DNA from: Fibrobacterales bacterium
Lineage (GTDB): Bacteria > Fibrobacterota > Fibrobacteria > Fibrobacterales > CADBQJ01
Reading direction: 5' to 3'
NCBI GenBank assembly: GCA_017650365.1
Contig: JAGCEZ010000056.1
Coordinates: 1-58,557, forward strand
DNA: 58,557 bases
The notes below the pieces were generated by a model. That model was not told where the DNA came from. It searched no databases and saw only the letters and a program-made list of their open reading frames with translations. How positions within the stretch are numbered: position 1 is the stretch's first letter; each line of letters opens with the position of its first letter. Positions 16,231-23,993 of this stretch are shown piece by piece. The position numbers were made by a program, and so were the translations under genes.

Positions 16231-17151
16231 ATGGAACTCCGAACGTTGACCTATTTCCTGGCCGTGGCCGAGCGGGAGAGCTTTTCCGCGGCCGCGAACG
16301 AAGTCCTTTTCGTGACCCAGCCGACGCTTTCGCGGCAGATGAAGGAGCTCGAGGAGGAGCTCGGGGCGAAGCTGTTCGAACGCGGCAGCCGGAAGACGAC
16401 GCTGACCGAGGCGGGGATGCGGTTCCGGGAGCGCGCGCGGGAAATCGTGGAGCTGGCGCGGCAGACCGAGAAGGAGTTCGCCGAACAGGGCGGGGACGAG
16501 GTCGTCGGCGACGTCTACGTCGGAGGCGGCGAGACGAAGGCGTTCGCCATCGTCGCGGCGGCGTGCCGGCGTCTGCGGGAGAAGCACCCGAGGATCCGCC
16601 TGCACCTCACGAGCGGCAACGCCCAGGACGTGACCGAGAAGCTCGACCGCGGGCTCCTCGACTTCGCGCTCCTGGTGGAGCCCGCCGACAAGTCGAAATA
16701 CGAATACGTGGAGCTCCCCGCGCGGGACACGTGGGGGCTGCTCGTCCGCAAGGACCATCCGCTGGCGAAGAAGGGGTTCGTCACCGTCGGCGACCTGGAA
16801 AAGACCCCGCTGCTGGTCTCGCGGCAGACCATGATGATGCGGGAATTCTCGGGGTCGCTCGGCCGCGACCTGGCCTCGCTGAACGTCGTCGCGACCTACA
16901 ACCTGATCTACAACGCCGCCGTCTTCGTGGAGCAGGGGCTCGGCGCGGCCTTCTCGCTGGAAGGGCTGGTGAACACGAGCGGGCGGAGCAGGCTCGCCTT
17001 CGTGCCGTTCACGCCCATCCGCACCAGCGGCCTCGTGGTCGTCTGGAAAAGGAATCCCGTCTTCAGCAGGCCCGCCGCGCGGTTCCTCGAATGCCTGAGG
17101 TCGGAGATCGGGAAGCGGCAGGCGCCGCCCGCCCGGCGCCGCGCGACCTGA
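16231..17151 (+). CDS. LysR family transcriptional regulator
   Basis: A 306-aa regulator. The N-terminal winged helix (residues 1-65) has the classic pattern LRTLTYFLAVAERESFS, VTQPTLSRQMKELEEEL and LFERGSRKTTLTEAG. The effector domain follows; LIYNAAVFVEQGLGAAF is the typical region near the ligand pocket. The start codon is only 4 nt downstream of a TATTTA -10-like sequence and lacks a Shine-Dalgarno, so the message may be leaderless. It is divergent from the exported redox operon, with the operator between, and probably controls it. The inducer is not known; a quinone or aromatic compound is a guess from the enzymes. Confidence 0.93.
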   Translation: MELRTLTYFLAVAERESFSAAANEVLFVTQPTLSRQMKELEEELGAKLFERGSRKTTLTEAGMRFRERAREIVELARQTEKEFAEQGGDEVVGDVYVGGGETKAFAIVAAACRRLREKHPRIRLHLTSGNAQDVTEKLDRGLLDFALLVEPADKSKYEYVELPARDTWGLLVRKDHPLAKKGFVTVGDLEKTPLLVSRQTMMMREFSGSLGRDLASLNVVATYNLIYNAAVFVEQGLGAAFSLEGLVNTSGRSRLAFVPFTPIRTSGLVVVWKRNPVFSRPAARFLECLRSEIGKRQAPPARRRAT

Positions 17152-17166
17152 AACGCGCCGCGGGCG

Positions 17167-17793
17167 TCAGCCGCGGACGAAGTTCGTGAATACGCGCGGC
17201 TCGCGCTTCGGCTTCGGGACGCCGTTCGCCTCGGCCGCCTCCAGCGCCTTCAGCAGGTAGGCCATGTTCCCGGCCAGGACGCGCATGGTCTGCAGCCCCT
17301 CCGCGTCCCGCCGGACCTCTTCGGGGGAGTTGCCGTGGACCTGGTTCCAGTATTGCGACCCGACGACGTGCATGTTCGACATGAGGAAGTACTGGTTCAG
17401 CCGTTCGAACGCCGCCGTGGCGCCTCCGCGGCGGCACGAGACGACCGAGGCGCCCAGCTTGTCCGCGAGCCTGCCGCCCGCGCTGTAGAAGAGCCGGTCG
17501 AGGAACGACGTGAGCCGCCCGTCGGGGCCGCCGTAGTAGACGGGGGAGCCGACGACGATTCCGCCGAATTCGTCCAGCCGCGCGGCGACTTCGTTCACCA
17601 GGTCGTCGAAGGCGCATTTCCCGGTTTTCGAGCAGGCGCCGCAGGCGACGCAGTCGGCCAGGGGCCGCTTCCCGAGCCAGAGAATCTCGCCTTCCACGCC
17701 GTTCTTCGCGAGCTCTCGCGCCACTTCGTCCAGCGCGGCGAAGGTGCAGCCCCGTTCGTTCGGGCTTCCGTTGACGAGCAGGATCTTCTTCAT
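17167..17793 (-). CDS. NAD(P)H-dependent FMN reductase / iron-sulfur flavoprotein-like
   Basis: A 208-aa flavodoxin-fold oxidoreductase without a signal peptide. KKILLVNGSPNERGCTF gives the FMN phosphate loop, and IVVGSPVYYGGPDGRL the isoalloxazine loop. Between them lies CVACGACSKTGKC (about residues 47-59), a compact cysteine motif like that of iron-sulfur flavoproteins that bind a [4Fe-4S] cluster. It overlaps the esterase gene upstream by 4 nt (ATGA), so it is transcribed from the esterase side and converges on lysR. It may supply reduced flavin in the cytoplasm; a link to the neighbouring exported redox operon is plausible but not shown. Confidence 0.85.
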   Translation of the reverse strand: MKKILLVNGSPNERGCTFAALDEVARELAKNGVEGEILWLGKRPLADCVACGACSKTGKCAFDDLVNEVAARLDEFGGIVVGSPVYYGGPDGRLTSFLDRLFYSAGGRLADKLGASVVSCRRGGATAAFERLNQYFLMSNMHVVGSQYWNQVHGNSPEEVRRDAEGLQTMRVLAGNMAYLLKALEAAEANGVPKPKREPRVFTNFVRG

Positions 17794-19043
17794 GGCAGCG
17801 TGAACTGCTTCAGGAACGGCCACCCGACGTTGCCGTTGGGCTGTTCGTGCCCGCCGCTCTGCTTGGTGCAGAGGACCACTTTCACGCCGTCCCTGCAGTT
17901 GGAGTACTCCTGGCATCCGTCGGCGTTGGTCGTCGCGACGCCTTCGCAGCCGTTCCTTTCCGCCCAGAACTGGAAGTTGCTTTGCGCGCCCAGGAAATTC
18001 AATCCGTCGTTGAAGCCGCTGTCGCCGCCCTCGTAGCGGCAGACGTTGTCGGCCGTGCCGCGGAACGCGATGACGGAGATGGGACGCACGGGATTGCACT
18101 GCGCCGAGTTCGTCCTGTTCAGGTCCATCCCCCCGGCGGAGACCGCCGCGAAGAGATCCGACATGAAGCAGGCCGCATGGAGCGCCATGCCGCTGCCCAT
18201 GGAGAATCCGGTCGCGTAGATGCGCTTCGGGTCGATGCAGACCTTCTCCTTGACGAAGTCGACCATCGTGCGGGTGAACTTGACGTCGTCGTCGTTGGAG
18301 CAGCAGGGGCCCACGTTCCAACCGGGCATGCTGCCCATCGCTCCGCCGCCGCTGCCCTTGGCGGTGCCGTCCGGGTAGAGCGAGATGACGCCTTCGGGGT
18401 CGGTCAGGGCCTTGTAGGTCGTGCCGTTCATCTGCTGTTGCCCGGAACCGCCGATCGGGTGGTAGTCGACGACCAGAGGCACGGGCGCGTCGCCCTTGTA
18501 GGCGCTGGGCACGTGCATGATGAATGTGCGCTTCTTGCCGTCCACGGTCACGCTCATGTTGTGGTCGCCGGAAGCGTAGGTCTTGCCGGAGCAGTCGATG
18601 ATTCCATTGTAGCTGGAGCTGGACGAGCTGCTGCTGGAGCTGGAGCTCGACGAACTGCTGCTGGAGCTGGAACTCGACGAGGAGGACGAACTGGAGGAAC
18701 TGGATTTCTTCTTCGAGGAGCTGGAGCTCTTATTGACCGAGGAACCCTTCCCGGAGGAAGCGCCTTCCGAGGAGAGCTCTTCGGAGGAGTCGCCTTCGTC
18801 GCCGCCGAGCCTGGTCCAGGTTCCGGTCGAGGCGTCGCACCACCAGGGTTCCTTCTCCTCGCCCACGAAGATCGTCTCCTCGTCGTTTTTCGCGTTGCAG
18901 GGTCCGGCGTCGTCCACGGTCGCCACGCGGCGCGCCCCCACGGGGCCGGAGGAGGAACCGCCGTCGTCGCCGCAGGAGACGAGAAGGGCGGAGAGGGCGA
19001 GGAAAAGGGAAGAGGAAAGAACGATCGGCTTGACGTGCTTCAT
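17790..19043 (-). CDS. Lipoprotein CE1-family esterase with polyserine linker
   Basis: A 417-aa extracellular esterase. The start at 19043 gives a lipoprotein signal (SSSLFLALSALLVSC) and GGAGG upstream. The N-terminal module of about 100 residues (NDEETIFVGEEKEPWWCD) resembles the small cysteine-bearing lipoprotein modules of Fibrobacter. Next comes a serine-rich linker with 31 Ser in a row, then a PHB-depolymerase/feruloyl-esterase-like alpha/beta hydrolase: VVDYHPIGGSGQQQM (oxyanion), ATGFSMGSGMALH (nucleophile Ser), and the catalytic His in KQSGGHEQPNG near the end. CE1 members release acetyl or feruloyl groups from xylan, which would fit a fibre-degrading lifestyle. No carbohydrate-binding module is present. 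Confidence 0.88.
   Translation of the reverse strand: MKHVKPIVLSSSLFLALSALLVSCGDDGGSSSGPVGARRVATVDDAGPCNAKNDEETIFVGEEKEPWWCDASTGTWTRLGGDEGDSSEELSSEGASSGKGSSVNKSSSSSKKKSSSSSSSSSSSSSSSSSSSSSSSSSSSSSSSYNGIIDCSGKTYASGDHNMSVTVDGKKRTFIMHVPSAYKGDAPVPLVVDYHPIGGSGQQQMNGTTYKALTDPEGVISLYPDGTAKGSGGGAMGSMPGWNVGPCCSNDDDVKFTRTMVDFVKEKVCIDPKRIYATGFSMGSGMALHAACFMSDLFAAVSAGGMDLNRTNSAQCNPVRPISVIAFRGTADNVCRYEGGDSGFNDGLNFLGAQSNFQFWAERNGCEGVATTNADGCQEYSNCRDGVKVVLCTKQSGGHEQPNGNVGWPFLKQFTLP
18612..18704 (-). repeat. Serine-codon microsatellite (31 Ser)
   Basis: Ninety-three bases encode 31 consecutive serines using mixed AGC, TCC, TCG and AGT codons, so the tract is kept at protein level and is not a simple triplet expansion. 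It continues past a KKK interruption with more serines up to about 18755. Long serine linkers join domains of secreted enzymes in Fibrobacter. Confidence 0.9.
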
Positions 19044-19160
19044 TGCGCTGCCTCCGGGGCGGAGAACAAGACTATCTATCAAGATAAGCCAAAAGTCCGC
19101 GAATGGCGGGAAAAACGTCCGAATCCGGCGAAAATCGCACGGGAAGTGTCTGTCTCCGGC

Positions 19161-19391
19161 TCAGAACTGCTCCAGGAAGGCGTGGACTTCGGCAGGGACC
19201 CAGGTGTCCTCCCAGCCCCATCCGACGTCCATGTTGCCCGTGTCGTGGGCGGTCCACTGGTGGCCGCCGGGCCAACTGCACCACTTGATCGGGAAGCGCG
19301 GGTCGACCGACTCGAAGTCGTGGCAGACGTGGCCGGTGTTGCCGGAGATTTCCCGGGGCTGTTCGAGATGGGCGGTGTTCGCGTCCCGCAC
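19161..19391 (-). pseudogene. C-terminal remnant of a second CE1-type esterase
   Basis: The frame encodes about 76 residues that look like the last part of a CE1/PHB-depolymerase-like esterase. It has FESVDPRFPIKWCSW, the catalytic-His motif PGGHQWTAHDTG, and the family ending WVPAEVHAFLEQF. No nucleophile or signal region is present upstream, and the only possible start is a GTG without a ribosome binding site. It directly abuts a short repeat at 19391-19422. It is not a copy of the intact neighbour's end (GGHEQPNGNVGW), so it derives from a different paralogue. The gap 19044-19423 holds nothing else that I can recognise. Confidence 0.62.
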
Positions 19392-19422
19392 TAATCCCTG
19401 ATCCCTAAGACCTAATCCCTAA
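19391..19422. repeat. Short CTAATCCCT direct repeat
   Basis: CTAATCCCT occurs at 19391-19399 and 19412-19420, with a related GATCCCTAAGA between. The AT-rich tract stands out from the GC-rich surroundings and lies exactly between the esterase remnant and the receptor gene. Confidence 0.6.
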
Positions 19423-19423
19423 T

Positions 19424-21865
19424 TCAGAAGTTCCCTTCGAAGCCGAACTGGACGAAGAGGCCCATTCCCTTGCCCACGTAGGGCTCGAGGTCGAACTTCT
19501 GGTCGGCGTAGGTCCCGCGGCGCTTCACCTGCCAGCCGCGCTGGCGCTCGTTGTCGCCGCCGAGCCAGCGGAAGGCCTCGGCGTCCACGCCCGCGAAGAG
19601 GTTGTCGAGCTCCAGGTAGAAGCGGATGCTCTTGAGCGGGCGGATCCGGCTCGTGATGTCGAGGTGCAGGCGCAGGTCGGTGCGGAAGGTGCTGATTTCG
19701 CCCTCGTGGCGGATGGTCCGCTCGCCGCCGCCCGATCCGGCGTTGCCCCAGCGGTACTGGTCGACCGCGTAGGCGTAGGTCGGCTGGCCCCACGAGGCGC
19801 GGTGCCTGAGGATGACGGAGAGCAGCGTGTCGGAGCGCGGGTAGAAGCGCAGGGCGCTGTTGACGTCGAGGTCGCGCTGCGCCTCCCAGGGGATCGCGCC
19901 GCCGTCGGCGAGGTAGTAGTCGCCGCGGACCGTGCTGGCGTTGACGGAGAGCAGGAAGCGGTGCGCGGTCCGCCAGTCGACGCCGACGTTCGCGCCGAAG
20001 ACGAAGGCCCGGTCGGCGCTGCGCGTCTCGTCGAAGAACCAGAGCACTTCGGGCGTCGGCAGCTCGGGTTCGAGGTACCAGCGCCCGAACCCGAAGCCGC
20101 GGGCGCGCAGCCGGCCCTTCTCCAGCTCGAGGCCCGAGCGCATCTCGCCGGAGCCGAAGAGCTCGCCTTCGAGCGAGGGCTCGTTCGCCTTCGCGTCGAA
20201 CTTCCCGGGGACGATTCGCGGCTGAGCCTTCCAGCCGGCGTCCGTCTTCCAGTCGAGCCCCTCCGTCAGCGTCCGGGCGACCGAGACCGACAGCTCGGGC
20301 ATCGCCTGGACGTCGGTCGTGGCGACGGCGCCCGCGGAGAGCGCGTTCTTCCAGGCGCCGCCCTTCCAGAGCAGCGTCCCCTGCAGCCGCAGCGAGCCGA
20401 CGCCGGCCTCGGCCTCCTTCAGGAGCGGGGAGTAGTTCTCGTCGCGGGTCTCCGACGTCCACTGCGCGTCTGCGCCGACCGTCGTCGCGGCGCCCAGGAA
20501 CTTCGCCTTGAGCGGGACCTCCGCGCCGCCCTGCAGGGTCCAGGCCGTCCGGTCGAGGTCGCCCAGCAGGTTGGCCTCCTCGCCGTAGATGTTGTCCGAG
20601 CCGTCCTTGCGCGGGGAGCCCGCCGTGCGCGGGATGTAGACCACGGTCGTGTCGTCGCGCCACTTCTCCCTCGAGGTCTCGAAGAAGGCGCCGAAGTGGA
20701 CCCCGAAGCCCTCCGCGTCGGTCCGCTCCCACGAGAGCACGCCCGCGTCGCGGTTCCCCTCGAAGATGCCGAGCCGGGGCCCGTTGTCCGCCGCCGAGAA
20801 GGTGCGCGAGGTGTCCTGCATCACGTCCCAGTCGTCGTGGACCCAGAGGAGCGTGGTCCGCGTGGCCACGCCGTCGGTGTCGAGCGAGTGGAAGTTCAGG
20901 TAGAGGTCGAAGGCGACCAGGTCGAAGTCGGACCCCGTGGAGGTGAGGTCGTCGTCCGCCTTCGCCTCGGCGCCGCGCTTGCGGTATTCGGTGAAGAACC
21001 GGCTGCCGAGGTTGGTCAGGAAGCTGGAGTTGAGCCAGCGGAAGCTCGCCTCGAACCCGTCGCCCCAGAGCCACGGCCCGGAGACGACCGCTTCGGAGAC
21101 GGCGGTCCCCACTCCGACGACGGCGGCGTAACGCTCGGGGTCGGCCTTCGCGGGCCGGAACTGGATCGCCGCCGCGCGCCCGCGGTCCAGGGGGCCGGAG
21201 CCGGGCTCGTCCACGAGCGAGATCCCCTCGAGCACGCGCGGGTTGATGGCGGAGAGGTTGCCCGGGAAGCCGATGTCGATGTGGCGCAGCATCGGGATGC
21301 GCTGCGAGCCGAGGTAGCCGGCGACGTCCTGCGAGCGCGACCCGTAGTGGCTGAGGTTCGAGCTGAACTCCTGCAGGCCCGAGATCCCCGGGAGGAAGGC
21401 GAGGTGCTCCTGGAGGTCGAACTGCATCCCCTGCGTCCGCTCCAGCTCGCGGATGGCCGCCACTTCTACGGTCCGCGGGGCCTCCTCGGCCTCGGCCGTC
21501 ACCTTCTCGCTTTTGAGCTTTTTCGCGCTGCGCTTGAGGAAGACCTGCAGGTCGAGCGGGTCGGGGTAGTCGTCGAGGGAGAAGGAGAGGGTTTCGTAGC
21601 CCGGCTTCTCCGCGCGGAGCTTCGCCCCCTTGGCGGGGACTTCGGCCTCGAACCGGCCCTGGCGGTCGGCGGTCGCCAGCTCCTTGCCCGATTCGAAGAG
21701 GATTTTGGCGTAGGAGACGGGGGAGTCGTCGCTCCGGTCGAGGACCACGCCGCGCACGTCCACGGCCTGGGCCAGGACCGGCGCGCAGAGCGCCAGGGCG
21801 CAGAGCGCGGCCAGGCGGAGGGGGCGGGGGGCCGGGCGGCCCTTTTCCCGGGGGCGGAAAAACAT
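19424..21865 (-). CDS. TonB-dependent receptor-like outer-membrane protein
   Basis: An 813-aa outer-membrane protein. It begins with a signal peptide (LAALCALALCAPVLAQA). A carboxypeptidase-regulatory-like beta-sandwich follows (about residues 35-115; VRGVVLDRSDDSPVSYA), and then a plug-like domain (about 140-260; LQEHLAFLPGISG, GSGPLDRGRAAAIQF). The rest is a long beta-barrel of alternating polar and aromatic residues ending in the outer-membrane signature F (FVQFGFEGNF). The substrate is unknown; no transporter or sensor gene is adjacent. A TonB gene lies at 27441-28265. The ATG at 21865 is 5 nt after TATCTTTG, so the message may be leaderless; GAAGG in that gap could be a residual ribosome binding site. 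Confidence 0.85.
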   Translation of the reverse strand: MFFRPREKGRPAPRPLRLAALCALALCAPVLAQAVDVRGVVLDRSDDSPVSYAKILFESGKELATADRQGRFEAEVPAKGAKLRAEKPGYETLSFSLDDYPDPLDLQVFLKRSAKKLKSEKVTAEAEEAPRTVEVAAIRELERTQGMQFDLQEHLAFLPGISGLQEFSSNLSHYGSRSQDVAGYLGSQRIPMLRHIDIGFPGNLSAINPRVLEGISLVDEPGSGPLDRGRAAAIQFRPAKADPERYAAVVGVGTAVSEAVVSGPWLWGDGFEASFRWLNSSFLTNLGSRFFTEYRKRGAEAKADDDLTSTGSDFDLVAFDLYLNFHSLDTDGVATRTTLLWVHDDWDVMQDTSRTFSAADNGPRLGIFEGNRDAGVLSWERTDAEGFGVHFGAFFETSREKWRDDTTVVYIPRTAGSPRKDGSDNIYGEEANLLGDLDRTAWTLQGGAEVPLKAKFLGAATTVGADAQWTSETRDENYSPLLKEAEAGVGSLRLQGTLLWKGGAWKNALSAGAVATTDVQAMPELSVSVARTLTEGLDWKTDAGWKAQPRIVPGKFDAKANEPSLEGELFGSGEMRSGLELEKGRLRARGFGFGRWYLEPELPTPEVLWFFDETRSADRAFVFGANVGVDWRTAHRFLLSVNASTVRGDYYLADGGAIPWEAQRDLDVNSALRFYPRSDTLLSVILRHRASWGQPTYAYAVDQYRWGNAGSGGGERTIRHEGEISTFRTDLRLHLDITSRIRPLKSIRFYLELDNLFAGVDAEAFRWLGGDNERQRGWQVKRRGTYADQKFDLEPYVGKGMGLFVQFGFEGNF

Positions 21866-21870
21866 CCTTC

Positions 21871-21878
21871 CAAAGATA
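21871..21878 (-). promoter_or_regulatory. Putative -10 element of the TonB-dependent receptor gene
   Basis: TATCTTTG on the minus strand, 5 nt before the ATG, identical to the elements before glyA and the DnaQ-like gene. It is back to back with the serS element. Confidence 0.5.
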
Positions 21879-21885
21879 CCTTTTG

Positions 21886-21893
21886 TAAATTTG
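21886..21893 (+). promoter_or_regulatory. Putative -10 element of serS
   Basis: TAAATTTG lies 8 nt before the serS ATG with no Shine-Dalgarno between. The predicted leader is three nucleotides or fewer. Confidence 0.5.
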
Positions 21894-21901
21894 AAGGCAC
21901 T

Positions 21902-23179
21902 ATGCTAGACATCAAACGCCTTCGCGAAAATCCCGACGAAATCCAGGCCCAGGCCAAAGCCAAGGGCGTGGACACCGACATCCGCGCCATCCTGGCCCTC
22001 GACGACCGCCGCAAGGGGATCCTGGCCGAGGTGGAGGAGCTCAAGGCCCGCCGCAATTCCGCCTCCAAGAAGATCGGCGAACTGAAGCGCACGGGCGGCG
22101 ACGCCCAGGCCGCCATGGACGAAGTGGCCTCCATCAAGGGCCGCATCGACGAGCTCGACGGCCAGCAGACCGAGGTCGAGGCGAAGATCCGCGAGGCGAT
22201 GAGCTACATCCCCAACATCCCGCAGCCGGGCGTGCCCGAGGGGAAGAGCTCCGAGGACAACGTCGAGGTCCGCGTCTGGGGCGAAGAGCCCGCCGATTCC
22301 TTCGAACGGATCGACCACAAGACCTTCGGCGAAAAGCTCGGCCTCTTCGACTTCGAGCGCGGCGCCAAGATCTCCGGCTCCGGCTTCCCGGTCTACACCG
22401 GCATGGGCGCCCGCCTGGAACGCGCGCTCATCTCCTACTTCATCGACACGCTGACCTCCGAGTTCGGCTACGTCGAGGTGCTCCCCCCGCACATGGTCAA
22501 CGAGATCACGCTCTTCGGCACCAGCCAGCTGCCGAAGTTCCGCGACCAGCTCTACACCATCCCCGAGGACGGGCTCTTCATGATCCCCACGGCCGAAGTG
22601 CCCGTGACCAACCTGCACGCCCGCGAAGTGATGCGCGAGGAGCAGCTGCCGACCCGCTACTGCGCCTACACCCCCTGCTTCCGCCGCGAAGCCGGCTCCT
22701 GGGGCCGCGAGGTGCGCGGGTTCCTCCGCCTGCACCAGTTCGACAAGGTGGAGATGGTGCAGTTCGCACGCCCCGAGGACTCGAACCGGATCCACCAGGA
22801 GATGGTCGAGCACGCCCAGCGCCTGCTGAAGGGGCTCGGCCTGCGCCACCGCGTGATCGAGCTCTGCAAGGGCGACCTCGGGTTCGGCGCCGCGCGCTGC
22901 TACGACGTCGAGGTCTGGAGCCCGGTCGAGAAGAAGTGGCTCGAAAGCTCCTCGGTCTCGAACTTCGAGGACTTCCAGGCCCGCCGCGCCGAGATCCGCT
23001 ACAAGTCGAAGGCCGACGGCAAGGTCCGCTTCGTCCACACGCTCAACGGCTCCGGCCTGGCCACGCCGCGCGTGATCGTGGCGCTGCTCGACACCTACCA
23101 GCAGCCCGACGGCTCGCTCGTGATTCCCGAGGTCCTGCGCCCCGCCATGGGGACGGACCGCATCGAACCCAAGGCCTAG
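21902..23179 (+). CDS. serS: Seryl-tRNA synthetase
   Basis: Class II aminoacyl-tRNA synthetase that charges tRNA-Ser. The N-terminal coiled-coil arm (about residues 30-100; EVEELKARRNSASKK) binds the long variable arm of the tRNA. Motif 2 is CFRREAGSWGREVRGF (about 259), with HQFDKVEM following, and motif 3 is LNGSGLATPRVIVALL (about 380). MIPTAEVPVTNLH forms part of the active site. At 425 aa it is normal. The ATG at 21902 matches family N-termini (MLDIKRLRENPDEI). It opens a plus-strand run with mlaE and murJ, 13 nt before the next gene. Confidence 0.97.
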   Translation: MLDIKRLRENPDEIQAQAKAKGVDTDIRAILALDDRRKGILAEVEELKARRNSASKKIGELKRTGGDAQAAMDEVASIKGRIDELDGQQTEVEAKIREAMSYIPNIPQPGVPEGKSSEDNVEVRVWGEEPADSFERIDHKTFGEKLGLFDFERGAKISGSGFPVYTGMGARLERALISYFIDTLTSEFGYVEVLPPHMVNEITLFGTSQLPKFRDQLYTIPEDGLFMIPTAEVPVTNLHAREVMREEQLPTRYCAYTPCFRREAGSWGREVRGFLRLHQFDKVEMVQFARPEDSNRIHQEMVEHAQRLLKGLGLRHRVIELCKGDLGFGAARCYDVEVWSPVEKKWLESSSVSNFEDFQARRAEIRYKSKADGKVRFVHTLNGSGLATPRVIVALLDTYQQPDGSLVIPEVLRPAMGTDRIEPKA

Positions 23180-23192
23180 GGGCTCCCCCGGG

Positions 23193-23981
23193 ATGTCGGC
23201 TCTCGCGCTTCCGGACGTCTTCGCCGCGATGGTCGGCCGGGAGATCCGCAAGCTCTTCGGCCAGCTCCGGCGGTTCCTGCGCTTCCAGCGCGAGGTGCTG
23301 AAGACGGCGCCCTACGTGCCGCTCCACCCGTCGTTCCTGGTCGAGCAGCTCTACATCATCGGCATCACCTCGATCCCGCTGATCTGCATCACCTCCACGT
23401 TCACGGGGATGGTCTTCTCGTGGCAGATGGCCTACCAGCTCGCCGGGCTCGCGCCCGACATCTACATCGGCGTGGCCGTGGGCAAGTCGGTGATGGTGGA
23501 GCTGGGGCCGGTGCTGGTCTCGATGGTGATGTGCGGGCGAATCGGCGCGGCGATGTGCGCCGAGCTGGGCACGATGGCGGTGACCGAGCAGCTGGACGCG
23601 ATGAAGTGCCTCAACCTCAGCCCCTACCGCTACCTTCTCGCGCCGCGCGTGGTCGCCGCGATGATCATGCTCCCGGTGCTGACGATCGTCGCCTCGCTCA
23701 TCTCGATCCTCAGCGGCTGGGCCGTGGCCTGGCTCGGGCGCGACGTCCCCTTCGACATCTTCATGAAGGGCGTGCGGATGTTCTACGACGACTGGGACAT
23801 GACCGTCGGCCTGATCAAGAGCCTGGCGAGCGGCTACATCATCGCGATCTACGCCTGCTACTTCGGCTACACCACGACCAACGGCGCCGAGGGCGTGGGC
23901 CGCTCCACGAAGGCCGCCGTGGTCGCCTCGATGACCTCGGTGCTGATCGCGGCGTTCGTCCTTTCGGAGATCCTGCTCTGA
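23193..23981 (+). CDS. MlaE-type ABC transporter permease
   Basis: A 262-aa permease of the MlaE/YrbE family, which moves phospholipids between the inner and outer membranes. The family core is clear: ITSTFTGMVFSWQ, the conserved ELGPVLVSMVMCGRIGAAMCAELGTM with MAVTEQLDAM (about residues 105-140), and LAPRVVAAMIMLPVLT. Five or so membrane helices are seen. The usual partners MlaF (ATPase) and MlaD (substrate-binding) are not adjacent, so it is an orphan permease that must pair with proteins encoded elsewhere. It sits between serS and murJ, with 12 nt before the latter. Confidence 0.9.
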   Translation: MSALALPDVFAAMVGREIRKLFGQLRRFLRFQREVLKTAPYVPLHPSFLVEQLYIIGITSIPLICITSTFTGMVFSWQMAYQLAGLAPDIYIGVAVGKSVMVELGPVLVSMVMCGRIGAAMCAELGTMAVTEQLDAMKCLNLSPYRYLLAPRVVAAMIMLPVLTIVASLISILSGWAVAWLGRDVPFDIFMKGVRMFYDDWDMTVGLIKSLASGYIIAIYACYFGYTTTNGAEGVGRSTKAAVVASMTSVLIAAFVLSEILL

Positions 23982-23993
23982 CGGGGCGGCGCC

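Noticed and set aside
10421-19423. Genomic island or prophage covering the accessory block
   Set aside because: No integrase, transposase, phage gene or flanking attachment repeat is seen. The genes share the overlap style of the rest of the window, so recent transfer is not supported, although it cannot be excluded without composition analysis.
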